NCBI GenBank assembly: GCA_002424605.1
Contig: DIKQ01000011.1
Span: forward strand, 1-64,000
DNA length: 64,000 nt
Source: Cloacimonetes bacterium UBA5614
Lineage (GTDB): Bacteria > Cloacimonadota > Cloacimonadia > Cloacimonadales > Cloacimonadaceae
Direction: 5' to 3'
A program made the translations under genes and the position numbers. Positions 34,797 to 46,243 of this stretch are shown in pieces. Position 1 is the stretch's first letter. Every line of letters starts with the position of its first letter. The notes beneath the pieces were generated by a model. That model ran no database searches. It saw only the letters and a list, made by a program, of their open reading frames with translations, and was not told the DNA's origin.

Positions 34797-36782
34797 TCAG
34801 AACTTCATAAGCTTGGCAGATGCCCGGTTTTGACCGGAACTGACCTTGACCAGATACACTCCGGGGCTGACCGGAATCCGGCTCTGGTCTCTGCCGTCCC
34901 AGTTCCAGACGATTTCTCCGGAACCTGTGACGCTTACCTGACGAACCATTTGTCCTTTGACGTTGTAAATGCTAACGGAGACTGGTTCCGCTGCTTTAAT
35001 GCCCCTCAAAGAGAGGTTGGCGGCGGAACTGAAGGGATTTGGATATATGTTTAGAGAAAGCATTGCCGGCGCAGTATCTTCGGCAGGCAGGCCGACCAGG
35101 TTGACGGTGACCTCATTGGAAGGCGGGGACTCGGTTCCGTTTTCGTTGAGGGCTGTTACGTAGAAGCTCCAGAGTCCCGGTCCCAAATCCGTAATCAGGT
35201 ACTGCATGGTGGACGCTCCGTTTACCTGATGATAGAAAACGCCGTTGCGGTAGATTCTGTATCCGATGGGCATAATCATCAGGTCCGGATATTGCCAGCT
35301 CAGCAGCAATTCATTCTCACTGACCATTTCTGCAGTAAGGTTATAGGGCGTTGGTTCCATCATACCCAGGGAGCCGTTGTAATTAAAGCGCATGGCATAG
35401 ATATTGGAGGGGCCGCCTCCGTCCTCCCAGGTTACGACACCCCAGAGGTCGTCAAAAACATCGCTGTCATAGTGGAGCTTCTGCGTCTGGGTAACGGCTA
35501 TATGACCCAGTCCGCCGTTCCACATCGCCGTTCCGTCCTGCCCCACGCAGAAAGCCTTGATATTGGCAACCAGGTCATTGCTTTCCACAGGGCTGATGGC
35601 ATAGAGGAAAACCACGCCATTCTGCATATTCATAGCACTGATGGGATAGGTGGGAAACATGTCGATAGGAACGAACGCGGTACCATTGTCACCCCAAAGG
35701 CGAGAGCCGTCCAGGGATAGCTTTTGCATCTGAAGACCCCACATGTTCTGGTTTCCGTTCACCCTGTTCCAGAAAACGTAAGCTTCATTGCCGACCGGTT
35801 CAAAGGCAAGCTTGGGGTAAAACTGATGAAATCCCTGCTCCAGAGAGACGCGGACGCCATCTGCAGGCATGGTGACAGTGCCGTTGACCAGGACGCGCTG
35901 GATGTATGTGTAGGAGATATTTTCCGCATTTCTGTCCTCGTGCCAGCAGATAATCATACCGCCGATGCCATCCGGCGAAAGGCTCAGCCACTGGTTCCAG
36001 GCAGATAAACCTCCAATGCTCTGGACATAAACGGGATTCATCCACTGTGGCTGCCCGGTCTGGTCAAATTTCTGGGCAAGGATTTTACGGGTGGGAGACC
36101 AGAAAGGACCGGTATCCTCATAGTATTTCAATATGATGCAGCAGTCGTCGGAAGCCACCATCTGGGGCCATGTGTAGCTTCCAGTAGCGGGTGAAAGGAT
36201 GATTCCGCTGTCTCCCCACTGCAGGGTTCCATTGGGCGCCATGCTTTGTAGGGCGATGGTGGTGTTGGTGCTGAATCTCTGCCAGGCGGCGATGGTCCTG
36301 CCGTCCTGGAGGCAAATCACGGTGGGAGACATATTACCGATATCGGTGGTATTGTCGTTGGAAAGCATGATGCCGTCTTCGCCCCACAGGAAAGTGCCTG
36401 TGGGGGATATTTTGTAGATTACGACGTTATTGGTGCCGTAGCGGACATCCTGGAAACAGAGAATGGCATTGCCTTCGGGGTCGCAGTCCATATCCCACTC
36501 CGTCAGCCAGGTATCTGTGGCATTATCGCTCACCAGAATGGGATTGGTCCATTCGGGAGTGCCTGACAAGCTGAGTTTTTGCAGGTATGTATTGTAGTTG
36601 CCTGTAGTGTTGTCCATCCAGGCAATCCAGGTTAAACCATTGGCAGTAATAGCTGTTTTGGGAATGACCTGGGAATTGGTAAGACCATAAATCTGGTTGG
36701 GGGAAAAAGCGTTTGTACTCCATTGGGCGTAAAGTCCGATATAGAGGGCAACCAAAAGACACATTATCAAAGTCTTTTTCAT
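34797..36782 (-). CDS. Large secreted repeat protein with FN3-like and C-terminal sorting-type domains
   Basis: 661 aa. The signal peptide is MKKTLIMCLLVALYIGLYAQ. The first ~480 residues repeat a beta-propeller-like pattern (QKLSLSGTPEWTNPI, YKISPTGTFLWGEDGI, QSMAPNGTLQWGDSGI, QKLSLDGSRLWGDNGT). An FN3-like domain (PYNLTAEMVSENELLLSWQYP) comes next, then a FlgD-like C-terminal domain (IYPNPFSSAANLSLRGI, IYNVKGQMVRQV, WNWDGRD, GVYLVKV). The domain order matches the small protein downstream at 33737. It is presumably exported to the surface. No catalytic motif was found. Confidence 0.87.
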   Translation of the reverse strand: MKKTLIMCLLVALYIGLYAQWSTNAFSPNQIYGLTNSQVIPKTAITANGLTWIAWMDNTTGNYNTYLQKLSLSGTPEWTNPILVSDNATDTWLTEWDMDCDPEGNAILCFQDVRYGTNNVVIYKISPTGTFLWGEDGIMLSNDNTTDIGNMSPTVICLQDGRTIAAWQRFSTNTTIALQSMAPNGTLQWGDSGIILSPATGSYTWPQMVASDDCCIILKYYEDTGPFWSPTRKILAQKFDQTGQPQWMNPVYVQSIGGLSAWNQWLSLSPDGIGGMIICWHEDRNAENISYTYIQRVLVNGTVTMPADGVRVSLEQGFHQFYPKLAFEPVGNEAYVFWNRVNGNQNMWGLQMQKLSLDGSRLWGDNGTAFVPIDMFPTYPISAMNMQNGVVFLYAISPVESNDLVANIKAFCVGQDGTAMWNGGLGHIAVTQTQKLHYDSDVFDDLWGVVTWEDGGGPSNIYAMRFNYNGSLGMMEPTPYNLTAEMVSENELLLSWQYPDLMIMPIGYRIYRNGVFYHQVNGASTMQYLITDLGPGLWSFYVTALNENGTESPPSNEVTVNLVGLPAEDTAPAMLSLNIYPNPFSSAANLSLRGIKAAEPVSVSIYNVKGQMVRQVSVTGSGEIVWNWDGRDQSRIPVSPGVYLVKVSSGQNRASAKLMKF

Positions 36783-36905
36783 AGCATCCTCCTCACTTGG
36801 GTAAGCATATTTGAATGTCTATGATAGATAGAAAAGCAATTCGCAAAATAGTGTCAAGTTATTTATTTGTGAACAGTTTAAAACAAGGGATGGCAGTCCG
36901 TGAGC

Positions 36906-37760
36906 TCAGCCGATTTCGGCTCTTTCCGCCAATTCCGGATTATCCGTGTCAAACCTGACCAGGACAAGCGAGGCGGTCTTTCCGACTGCAGACAGGCAGA
37001 TGGATTTGCCCATTTTTTCCCGGAAAACCCCGGTAATATCGTAAGATTCGTGGATGTGGCCATGCAGGGTTACCAGCGGCTGACGTTCCTCAATGAAACG
37101 CCTGATGGCGATGCTGCCCACATGGACATCCATCGGCACGTGGTCTATCATTTTGCCATCCAGGGCTGCCCTGTCCAATCCGGTCTGATAGGGTGGCGCA
37201 TGAAAGAGCATGACGGAATGGGACAAATCCCTGCCTTCCGTCAACTCCTGCAGGTCTTCCGCTATGGTGCGGTGACGGGCTTCCACCAGGGAGAAATCTG
37301 CGGAATGATAACCCTCATCCGGCGCCACGCAGCCGATATCCACATAAGCGGAGACGTCATAACGCTCCCAATCCTTGTTCAGGAAAGGTGAGGGCGGAAC
37401 CCAGCTGTAGCCGTAGATGCTGATGCCTTTGTAACTGATATGTTTCTGGTTGACATAGTTCCACAGGTTTTGCTTTTCAAACTCCAGCAGGCTTCCTTCG
37501 CTGGATTTGGGGTCATCGTTTCCCATGATGATAAATATCTGCGGGTAACTGCTTCCCATTGCCTTCCTGAGTGATTTCAGGCCTTCGGAGAGGATATCGT
37601 CCACCGCATCCTCATCACCGTCCCCCCGGCTAAAAAACCCGCCGGCAAAGAGGTCTCCGCCGATGAAAACAAGCTCGGGAACCTCTTCCCTGATGCATTT
37701 AAACAGGGCTTCATATTTGCTGATATGGCCGTGCAGGTCTGTTACGAAGAAGCAGCGCAT
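36906..37760 (-). CDS. Calcineurin-like metallophosphoesterase
   Basis: 284 aa, no signal peptide. The metal motifs are in order: DLHGH (residues 8-12), GGDLFAGG, MGNDDP, HAPPY and LHGHIHES. The di-metal site appears complete, so it should hydrolyse a phosphoester; the substrate cannot be read. It starts 1-2 bp after the stop of the large PEP/pyruvate-binding protein, so the three minus-strand genes from 42647 probably share a message and perhaps a pathway. Confidence 0.9.
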   Translation of the reverse strand: MRCFFVTDLHGHISKYEALFKCIREEVPELVFIGGDLFAGGFFSRGDGDEDAVDDILSEGLKSLRKAMGSSYPQIFIIMGNDDPKSSEGSLLEFEKQNLWNYVNQKHISYKGISIYGYSWVPPSPFLNKDWERYDVSAYVDIGCVAPDEGYHSADFSLVEARHRTIAEDLQELTEGRDLSHSVMLFHAPPYQTGLDRAALDGKMIDHVPMDVHVGSIAIRRFIEERQPLVTLHGHIHESYDITGVFREKMGKSICLSAVGKTASLVLVRFDTDNPELAERAEIG

Positions 37761-37761
37761 A

Positions 37762-40700
37762 TTAATCTTTCATGTTCAGTAATCTGGCAGCATCCGTGAC
37801 GGCATTAATCTTTGCGGCAAAGCTGGTCTTTTCGGCAATATCCTTGTCTGTGATGTAATGCGCATCCAGCAGACCCTGGGCGCGGTAACCGGTCTTCAGG
37901 AAGTTCAGCTCTGCCAGGCACTGGCTCCAGCCGTCCAGCCACTGTGAAAGTATGGCATTTTTCAGGGCATCGTCCTCTATGTGTATCAGCAGGTCTATGT
38001 CGCTGGCAGGACCGGAATTGGCATTCTTGACGCTGCCGATGATATACATTGCCTTGACGCCGTATTTTTCTTTGTCCACGCATTGGGCAATGTGCTCTGC
38101 CATTCTCAGTCTCCAGACCCAGTGCTTTTCCTCCTGCCTGGCGTTGTCTTCCAAGTCAGTGGAACCGGTTTCCCGGCTTGTGGTGTCTGTGAAGTATGCC
38201 ACTGCCTCGTCCAGGTCGCTGTTCATCCGGATGGTCAGCTTCTTGCCGCAGGTGCTCTTTTCCACATCAATGACCTTGAGAACGGATGCATAATCCTCAT
38301 ACTCCGGTAAAAGCTCTGTCAGGATATTCTCTGCCTGGCTGTAAAACAAATCGTTGTAGGATACACCCTCGTCGTCCGGATACAGCGGCAGATAGCGGAT
38401 TCCCGCTTCCACCAGATCCTGGAAGAAATGGGTGCCGAAAGACACGTCAGGAGTGTAATTACCTTTCTTTTTGGCGACCTCTATCAGCATTGAGGCGTTG
38501 TTAATGTCGGAATAAGTAACGTTTACACCCAGTTTGATGTCTCCCCTGCTGCCCCAGCGTCCGGGTCCCAGCAGAATGAACTTGTGTTTGGGTAGGATTT
38601 TATTCAGCTTGCCTACGATTCTGCCAATCGTTCTCATTTCTTCGAGGGTTTCGAGGGCGGCATAGGCATCCGGATCAACCAGGACAATGTGGCTGATTTC
38701 CTGTATAATGCCGTTGGAAACGTATTTATTGGCGGTAAACAGGATGTTTTGCTCTGCCAGGTCCTTGGGGATGGGAGCCGGCCGGTTTTCCGGACTGGAG
38801 CTCTGGGCCCTGCACTGCAGGATATAGAGGTCTTTGCCGTCATAGGCAAACTCTATGTCAACCGGGAATCCCATGGCTGTCTGAAGCTCGTCCAGGATGC
38901 TTTTGAACTTTGGCATGAAATCCGTCTTGGTAATCATTCCCTCAAAGGTCACCACAGGCACGTCTTTTTCAGGCTCGATGCTGATGGCAGGCTTGGATAT
39001 GACATCATGGTCCTGGTAAAAGGATGCTATCTTTTCTATGATTGGGTATTCCGCTCCGAACTTCCTGAACAGCTCTTCAAAGCTTATGGTCTCAAAGGTA
39101 TTGGTAATAAGGTTTATAACGTCCACCTGATGGGGGGAATAGCGCAGGATTTCATCCACAGACATATTGACCCTCAGGTTTGGCTGTCCCGGGGATATCA
39201 GGATGGGAAAGTCCTCGCTAACCCTGTCCACAGCCCTGGTGCCCAATCCCGGAACCAGGCGCAGCAAGCCGTTGTCCCTCTGGATACGGGGTGACCAGCG
39301 GAACTCGTTGGTGCTGAAGCCCACTCCTGCAAAAGCAGGAAGCCAGTAATCGCCTACTTTGGTGCCCACAACTTCCTGGATTATGACTGACATCTCCTCA
39401 TGGAAGTCCAGCAGACCTCTTTCCTTGCGGTATTCCACCGGGTCGGGACCAAAGGTGCTGGCATAAACCTCCGCAATGGCGTCCAGCAGGGCGTTCAGCT
39501 TTTCTTCCTTGCCTCCCTGGTTGGCGAGGAACAAGCTTTTGTACTTGCCGGAAAATGCCGCTCCCACCCTGTCTTCCAGCAAACTGGAGCTTCTCACGAT
39601 GATGGGCTTTTCGCCAAACTCATCCAGCACCAAAGCCAATCCGCTAATGATATTGGGCGGGAACTTGGAGTTTTTGAAGACCTGCACGATATTGGGATAT
39701 TCGTCCCTAATTTGTTCGATGGTTTTGTATTTCTGTTCTATCAGTTCGTTCAGTTCGTTAAAGTTAAGGAACTGGTGCAGGGCATCCGACAGCAGGTAGC
39801 GTGTCTTGGGCATTTTTACGTTGCTGAGCCCCAGCTTGGAGTCCTTGATTCGCCTCAGGATGTGGTAAGACACGAAAAGGCCCGCGCTTTTACCGCCCAG
39901 CTTGCCGTAGCTATTGGATGGAAAGACAATCTTGCGCACCAAATCAACGAAATCGTCTATTTCCAGGTGCGGCTTGGATATGTTGATAAAATCAAGCTGC
40001 TCGGTGAAAAACCTCAGCAGCAGCAGGACAATGATATTGTCCCGGGTCGGCTTTGGCAGGTCGATGCTGTCCAGATTCAGGTTATGAAAACGGTGCAGGG
40101 CATCCTGGATGGTATTGAGTGAGAAGGACATGTTTTCCAGCGCTTGCACCAGGAAGCTGATTTTCTCTCCCTGCAGCCAGGTCTGGATAAGGTCAAATAT
40201 CTCTTTTTCACCGATGTTATGGGCGGCGATGATAAAAGCCTTCTGGATGAGCCGGTCAATCAGGCGCTTGTTTTCTTTATGGAAGGGGCGGTTGGTATCA
40301 AAGATATTCTCCGCGTCATTGCGGTTCTTTTTTTCTCCGAAGGTTGCCAGCAGGGTCCTGGCTTCCTCGATGCCGCGGGCGGACAGATGGTTCATCATCT
40401 TGCGGGCAATGCGCTGGTACTGCTCCGGGTCGCTTTTTTTCATCAGTTCGATTACTATGCGCCAGTTTGACATGGTAATGACTTCTTCGCCCGTCTGCAG
40501 GCTGATATTTTTTCTCTGCATCATGGCATAGCCGAGCCGTTCCACTATCGTCTCCATCAGCTGGCGTTCTTCCGGCAGGAAGGGATTATCATCCTTGTTC
40601 CAGACATTGTAGGCAACTTCTATCACGCAATTCTCATCGGAGTTATGCTGTGATGACACCGTCAGCTTCCAGGATGTCTCAACGAAGCCGGGTGATTCCA

Positions 40701-40896
40701 CCACAACATCACCGCAGAAGACCCTCACCTTGCAGTATTCCGGATTCAGAAAGCCTTCGGCAATAGCTTTTATCAGCTTTTCCAGCATTTCCTGCAAAGG
40801 ATAGCCGGGGTCTTTCAGAATCTCACTGCATCTGTAGAGGCAGTTCAGCTCTTTGGCTCTTTCTTTCAGGGCGTCCATCTGGTTTTGAATGGTCAT
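37762..40896 (-). CDS. GAF-like, PEP/pyruvate-binding ATP-grasp and nucleotidyltransferase-like fusion protein
   Basis: 1044 aa from the ATG at 40896, which overlaps the upstream stop as ATGA with GAGGAG behind it; a longer frame to 41010 lies inside the upstream gene. The N-terminal ~130 residues look GAF-like. A helical region leads to a PPDK/PEP-synthase N-terminal domain (SYGKLGGKSAGLFVSYHIL, IIVRSSSLLEDRVGAAFSG, VIIQEVVG). A module with LLGPGRWGSRGD and FGTHFFQDL follows, shared with the neighbour. Near residue 954, GSVKNANSGPASDIDLL fits the GSxxxxxxSDxDL signature of nucleotidyltransferases. The phosphohistidine and TIM-barrel domains of PPDK are absent. Substrates are unknown. Confidence 0.8.
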   Translation of the reverse strand: MTIQNQMDALKERAKELNCLYRCSEILKDPGYPLQEMLEKLIKAIAEGFLNPEYCKVRVFCGDVVVESPGFVETSWKLTVSSQHNSDENCVIEVAYNVWNKDDNPFLPEERQLMETIVERLGYAMMQRKNISLQTGEEVITMSNWRIVIELMKKSDPEQYQRIARKMMNHLSARGIEEARTLLATFGEKKNRNDAENIFDTNRPFHKENKRLIDRLIQKAFIIAAHNIGEKEIFDLIQTWLQGEKISFLVQALENMSFSLNTIQDALHRFHNLNLDSIDLPKPTRDNIIVLLLLRFFTEQLDFINISKPHLEIDDFVDLVRKIVFPSNSYGKLGGKSAGLFVSYHILRRIKDSKLGLSNVKMPKTRYLLSDALHQFLNFNELNELIEQKYKTIEQIRDEYPNIVQVFKNSKFPPNIISGLALVLDEFGEKPIIVRSSSLLEDRVGAAFSGKYKSLFLANQGGKEEKLNALLDAIAEVYASTFGPDPVEYRKERGLLDFHEEMSVIIQEVVGTKVGDYWLPAFAGVGFSTNEFRWSPRIQRDNGLLRLVPGLGTRAVDRVSEDFPILISPGQPNLRVNMSVDEILRYSPHQVDVINLITNTFETISFEELFRKFGAEYPIIEKIASFYQDHDVISKPAISIEPEKDVPVVTFEGMITKTDFMPKFKSILDELQTAMGFPVDIEFAYDGKDLYILQCRAQSSSPENRPAPIPKDLAEQNILFTANKYVSNGIIQEISHIVLVDPDAYAALETLEEMRTIGRIVGKLNKILPKHKFILLGPGRWGSRGDIKLGVNVTYSDINNASMLIEVAKKKGNYTPDVSFGTHFFQDLVEAGIRYLPLYPDDEGVSYNDLFYSQAENILTELLPEYEDYASVLKVIDVEKSTCGKKLTIRMNSDLDEAVAYFTDTTSRETGSTDLEDNARQEEKHWVWRLRMAEHIAQCVDKEKYGVKAMYIIGSVKNANSGPASDIDLLIHIEDDALKNAILSQWLDGWSQCLAELNFLKTGYRAQGLLDAHYITDKDIAEKTSFAAKINAVTDAARLLNMKD

Positions 40897-42647
40897 TTGA
40901 TGATTACTCCTCTGCCGGTCCTGCCGTCCACCTTGATTTTGAGCGGTGACTGCAGCTCCACGTGGCGTACATGCTTGCTTTCCCCTACTGTTTTCTGGCT
41001 TTTCAGCCATTCCCAGTCAATCTTGTTGTTCTGGTTATCAAACACGCTGAAATAGAAAACTCCGCTGCTGAAGACATTATGGAAAAAATGGCTGCCCTGG
41101 CTGAAATCCGAATTCAGCGAAGGCAGGGTGGTTTCCACTATGACCTTGACGCCTGAAATCTGGCTCCAGACGATGGGAATGCCCAGCCAGGGGTCGGAAG
41201 TGCCCCACCTGCCGAATCCCATCAGCAGATAGGGTTTTCCCTCGTTCAGGAGGGTATCGTTAAAGACGTCAATCTCGCCGGCTATCTGCCGTGAATTGGC
41301 TATATTGAAGTCCTCCGGTTTCAGGAACACGATATCCCGGATTTCTTCCGTCTCGCCGTTGCCCAAAGCCCGGTCGGGCTGGACCAGCAGACTCCCGCTG
41401 TCGATACTGCTTTCGTCAATGTCAACCGGCTTGGTGGATACAGCCAGCGGACGCACCTGCAAAAACCCGAACTGGGGATGCTCATCCTGGGCGGGTCCTG
41501 AAAGATAGCTCACTTCGCTCCTGCCGTTATAAAGCCTCACGGCAAATTCAATCTCCACCTTCTCGCCGATGGTTTCCTCCGCCTTGTGCAGGATTTCCTT
41601 CACCAGGTCGTTCAGCGGAAGCGTGTCATACTGCAGGATAGGGGCAAAATTGACCAGGCGCGGTCCGTCAACCGACAAGCCGGGGATGATGGAGTCGTCC
41701 ACCGAAACCGTAGATACGATATGCGTCAGGTTACCCGCTTTTTCCGCTTCCGCCATTTGCAGGTGAACCAGATACTCGGTTTCGTTGGTGGGGTCGTAAT
41801 TCTCGATTTGCCCCATATTGATTGCCCAGAATTTGTTCTGCGTATTGGTCATCATATCCCTGATGCTGTTGTAGGGAGGCGGAGCGGCGGGATATTTGGG
41901 ACTGTAGCACCATGACCTGCCTCCGTCCACGATGGACTTGCCCAGTCCGAAAGCCAGCTGTATGACTCCGTCTTTGGGCTCGGCATTGCCGGTCGGGTAA
42001 AAGTTAAGGGAACGGATAACGCCAGCAATGGTCGGGTAAAAATGTTCGCCATACCTCTCGCCCACCACTTCCTGGATGATGACAGCCATCTTTTCGGTGC
42101 GGATGTCCTTGCGGATTGCCTTAAAATATTGCTTTGCCTTATAGAAAAAGAGAGTGGAATAGACGAACTTGATGCCTTCCGTCAGCTGCTGGAAACGCGT
42201 GTTCACATCCAGGCTGCGGTTGGGAATCATCTTGGTCTCATACACGCCGGCAAAAGGTTCGTGCAGGCTGTCCTCCAGCATGGCGGAAGACCTTACGGCA
42301 AGCGGTTTGCGGATGGAGGAAACTATATTCATCAGGTCACCCACGATTTCCACCGGCAAGCTCCCCTTCTGGAATTCATTCGCGATATAGGCGTCATCGG
42401 TGGAATTCAGCGCCACCTCATACAGATTGTTCTCTGCCATGAATTTGTCAAAGTTATCCGTCCTGAGGATTACCATCTGCGGGATGTCCACTTTTATGCC
42501 TTTGTATTCACCGGTCGGGAATGCCTGCTGCAGCATTTCCTTTATCAAAAGCAGTCCTTTGCCTTTGCCGCCGAGTTCGCCGTTTCCTATGTAGGAAAAT
42601 CCTTCCATCGTCCTGTATTCTGACCGGGAAAATTCTTTTAAGTCCAT
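40893..42647 (-). CDS. Stand-alone PEP/pyruvate-binding ATP-grasp protein
   Basis: 584 aa, cytosolic. GNGELGGKGKGLLLIKEML and KPLAVRSSAMLEDSLHEPFAG with MAVIIQEVVGERYG mark the ATP-grasp/PEP-binding domain of pyruvate phosphate dikinase and PEP synthase. The swivelling phosphohistidine domain (GGxTSHxA) and the PEP-utilising barrel are missing, so it cannot be a complete dikinase. The C-terminal ~150 residues (LLMGFGRWGTSDPWLGIPI, SQGSHFFHNVF) match the corresponding part of the downstream protein. AGGCAGG precedes the start. It could phosphorylate or bind a partner rather than make PEP. Confidence 0.82.
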   Translation of the reverse strand: MDLKEFSRSEYRTMEGFSYIGNGELGGKGKGLLLIKEMLQQAFPTGEYKGIKVDIPQMVILRTDNFDKFMAENNLYEVALNSTDDAYIANEFQKGSLPVEIVGDLMNIVSSIRKPLAVRSSAMLEDSLHEPFAGVYETKMIPNRSLDVNTRFQQLTEGIKFVYSTLFFYKAKQYFKAIRKDIRTEKMAVIIQEVVGERYGEHFYPTIAGVIRSLNFYPTGNAEPKDGVIQLAFGLGKSIVDGGRSWCYSPKYPAAPPPYNSIRDMMTNTQNKFWAINMGQIENYDPTNETEYLVHLQMAEAEKAGNLTHIVSTVSVDDSIIPGLSVDGPRLVNFAPILQYDTLPLNDLVKEILHKAEETIGEKVEIEFAVRLYNGRSEVSYLSGPAQDEHPQFGFLQVRPLAVSTKPVDIDESSIDSGSLLVQPDRALGNGETEEIRDIVFLKPEDFNIANSRQIAGEIDVFNDTLLNEGKPYLLMGFGRWGTSDPWLGIPIVWSQISGVKVIVETTLPSLNSDFSQGSHFFHNVFSSGVFYFSVFDNQNNKIDWEWLKSQKTVGESKHVRHVELQSPLKIKVDGRTGRGVIIK

Positions 42648-42722
42648 CCTGCCTGCCTCTTGCTTGATTTTTGTTTAATTCATAATTAATTCAATATGTT
42701 ACAAATAGATTTGCTATTGGTC

Positions 42723-42799
42723 CATCCTGCCTGAAACGGGAACTATTGGGGAACAAAGTTCCCGCATCCTTCCCGCATTGTTCACGCGTCATGAGGGAT
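42723..42799. repeat. Interspersed palindromic repeat, copy H
   Basis: The left end is ATCCTGCCTGA and the right end GCGTCATGAGGGA. The central GGGGAACAAAGTTCCCGC is a self-complementary arm, and CCCGCATTGTTCACGC is shared with copy A. It lies between gdhA and the ATP-grasp operon. Confidence 0.8.
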
Positions 42800-42817
42800 A
42801 AAAGCTGAAAAAGAAAG

Positions 42818-42844
42818 AGGGGAAGGTTTGTGTTCCCTTCCCCT
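42818..42844 (-). terminator. Rho-independent terminator of gdhA
   Basis: 9-bp stem AGGGGAAGG / CCTTCCCCT with a short loop, followed on the minus strand by CTTTCTTTTT, 14 bp beyond the gdhA stop. Confidence 0.85.
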
Positions 42845-42857
42845 GCTATTGCTTGAT

Positions 42858-44141
42858 TTATACCCAGCCTCTCAGCTTGCATGCCTGTACCACGCGGTTG
42901 ATGGCAATCACGTATGCCGCGTCACGCATGTAGATTTTTCTCTTTTTGCTGAGCGAATGGACTTCGTGGAAAGCGGAAGTCATCTTGACATCAAGTTTTG
43001 CCAGGACTTCATCCTTTTCCCAGTAATAGTTCATGTTGCACTGCACCTGCTCAAAATAACTGCAGGTGACGCCGCCGGCGTTGGCAAGGAAATCCGGAAT
43101 CATATAGACGTTGTGCTCTTCCAGGTATTTGTCTGCTTCAGGAGTGGTGGGTCCGTTAGCACCCTCGGCAATGACCTTCACCTTTTTGGAAATGAGGTGC
43201 ACGTTGTCTTTGGTAATCTGGCTTTCCAGAGCGCAGGGAAGCAGGATATCCACTTCCTCTTCAATCCATTTGTCGCCGGGAAGGACTTCGTAGCCGAGTT
43301 CTTTGGCTTTGGCTTTGTCAATGCCTCCGAACTTGTCAGTGATGCCGACCAGTTCGTCTATGTTGATGCCGTCAGCTTTGCGGAAATAATAGGAGGTCTG
43401 GTCATGCTGGTCCCAACTGGAGACGCCGATGACTGTTCCCTTCATCATATTGTAAAGACGGATGGCATACTGGGAAACGTTTCCGAAACCCTGGAAAGCG
43501 GCAGTTGTCTTTTCCACAGGGATGCCCAGTTCTTTCAGGGCTTCCCGCAGAGTGAAAATCACGCCGTAACCGGTGGCTTCAGTTCTGCCCAGAGAACCGC
43601 CCATGCCGACGGGTTTGCCGGTAATCATACCGGGAAACTTTGCGCCGGTGATGGTTTCGTATTCATCCAGCATCCACAGCATATGCTGTGCATTGGTCAT
43701 AACGTCCGGAGCCGGAACGTCTCTCAGGGGTCCGAGATCGTGCGCAAGCTGGCGCACCCAGCCGCGGCAGATGAGTTCCTGTTCGCGGTTGGAAAGATTG
43801 TGCGGTTCGCAGATAACTCCGCCTTTGCCGCCGCCCAGGGGTATATTTACCACTGCGCATTTCCAGGTCATCCACATGGAAAGGGCCCGGACAGTGTCGA
43901 TGGTTTCCATCGGGTGGAAACGGATGCCGCCCTTGGCAGGACCGCGTGAGTCGTTGTGCTGGCATCTGAAGCCGCGGAATACCTTTGTGGTTCCATCATC
44001 CATACGGACTGGAATGCTGACATGGTATTCCCTCAGGGGGTTGCGAAGCAATTCACGGGTGCCTTCATCCAGTTCAAGGATGTCAGCGACCTTATCAAAC
44101 TGCTCTTGCGCCATTTGAAAGGCATTGTAGTTGGTTGCCAT
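42858..44141 (-). CDS. gdhA: Glu/Leu/Phe/Val-type glutamate dehydrogenase
   Basis: 427 aa, the length of catabolic hexameric GDH. It interconverts glutamate with 2-oxoglutarate and ammonia using NAD(P). PAKGGIRFHP and the catalytic-Lys block KCAVVNIPLGGGKGGV are intact; the dinucleotide motif reads FQGFGNVSQ. AGAGGTGAATTATG gives the start. It is monocistronic, with its own terminator. It fits an amino-acid-fermenting or syntrophic lifestyle, which is an inference from the host guess rather than the gene alone. A 373-aa antisense frame is a shadow. Confidence 0.95.
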   Translation of the reverse strand: MATNYNAFQMAQEQFDKVADILELDEGTRELLRNPLREYHVSIPVRMDDGTTKVFRGFRCQHNDSRGPAKGGIRFHPMETIDTVRALSMWMTWKCAVVNIPLGGGKGGVICEPHNLSNREQELICRGWVRQLAHDLGPLRDVPAPDVMTNAQHMLWMLDEYETITGAKFPGMITGKPVGMGGSLGRTEATGYGVIFTLREALKELGIPVEKTTAAFQGFGNVSQYAIRLYNMMKGTVIGVSSWDQHDQTSYYFRKADGINIDELVGITDKFGGIDKAKAKELGYEVLPGDKWIEEEVDILLPCALESQITKDNVHLISKKVKVIAEGANGPTTPEADKYLEEHNVYMIPDFLANAGGVTCSYFEQVQCNMNYYWEKDEVLAKLDVKMTSAFHEVHSLSKKRKIYMRDAAYVIAINRVVQACKLRGWV

Positions 44142-44270
44142 AATTCACCTCTTTTATTTTTTATGGTTTTATATAAAATCAATGGAAAACCGTTTTATAT
44201 CCAATTCTATAAACGCGTTTAATTGTCAACTGAATTAGTGAATCCTGCTTCAGTTATCGGCAAACGCTGA

Positions 44271-45995
<1,725 letters not shown>

Positions 45996-46087
45996 GGGAT
46001 GTTCCTTTTTTCACTGGATATATTATTGCCAAATTGCTGAACAAGGCATTGCAGTCAAGTCATTTAAGAAGTGTCCTTCTGCACCTC

Positions 46088-46164
46088 CATCCTGCTCCCG
46101 GCGTGGAGGCAACGGGGAGGATGCGGGGAGATTCCCCACGATACCCCCTCGCATCAAGCAGGGA
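46088..46164. repeat. Interspersed palindromic repeat, copy J
   Basis: The left end is ATCCTGCTCCC and the right end GCATCAAGCAGGGA. The core GGGGAGGATGCGGGGAGATT then CCCCACGATACCCCC is nearly identical to copies D and F. It sits in the divergent gap between glnS and the mechanosensitive channel gene, 16 bp before a promoter. Confidence 0.82.
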
Positions 46165-46180
46165 AGAGCTAAAAAAACAA

Positions 46181-46209
46181 TTGACAGTTTTGAGAAGACA
46201 ACTTAATGA
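46181..46209 (+). promoter_or_regulatory. Putative promoter of the MscS-like gene
   Basis: TTGACA, a 17-nt spacer and TAATGA lie just after repeat copy J. The predicted start is near 46216, about 28 nt before the ATG, with AAGAGGAGA as ribosome-binding site. Confidence 0.6.
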
Positions 46210-46243
46210 TAAATCGTGATTAAACCGATAAGAGGAGACAAGT

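Noticed and set aside
40893..42647. Phosphoenolpyruvate synthase or PPDK
   Set aside because: The phosphohistidine GGxTSHxA motif and the PEP-utilising domain are missing, so a complete enzyme is excluded.
42828..43949. 373-aa open frame on the plus strand
   Set aside because: It is antisense to gdhA, whose catalytic motifs are intact. The frame also crosses the gdhA terminator.
44142..44270. TTGACA upstream of gdhA as a clear promoter
   Set aside because: No -10 element at a 16-18 nt spacing; candidates lie at 12 or 24 nt, so it was not annotated.
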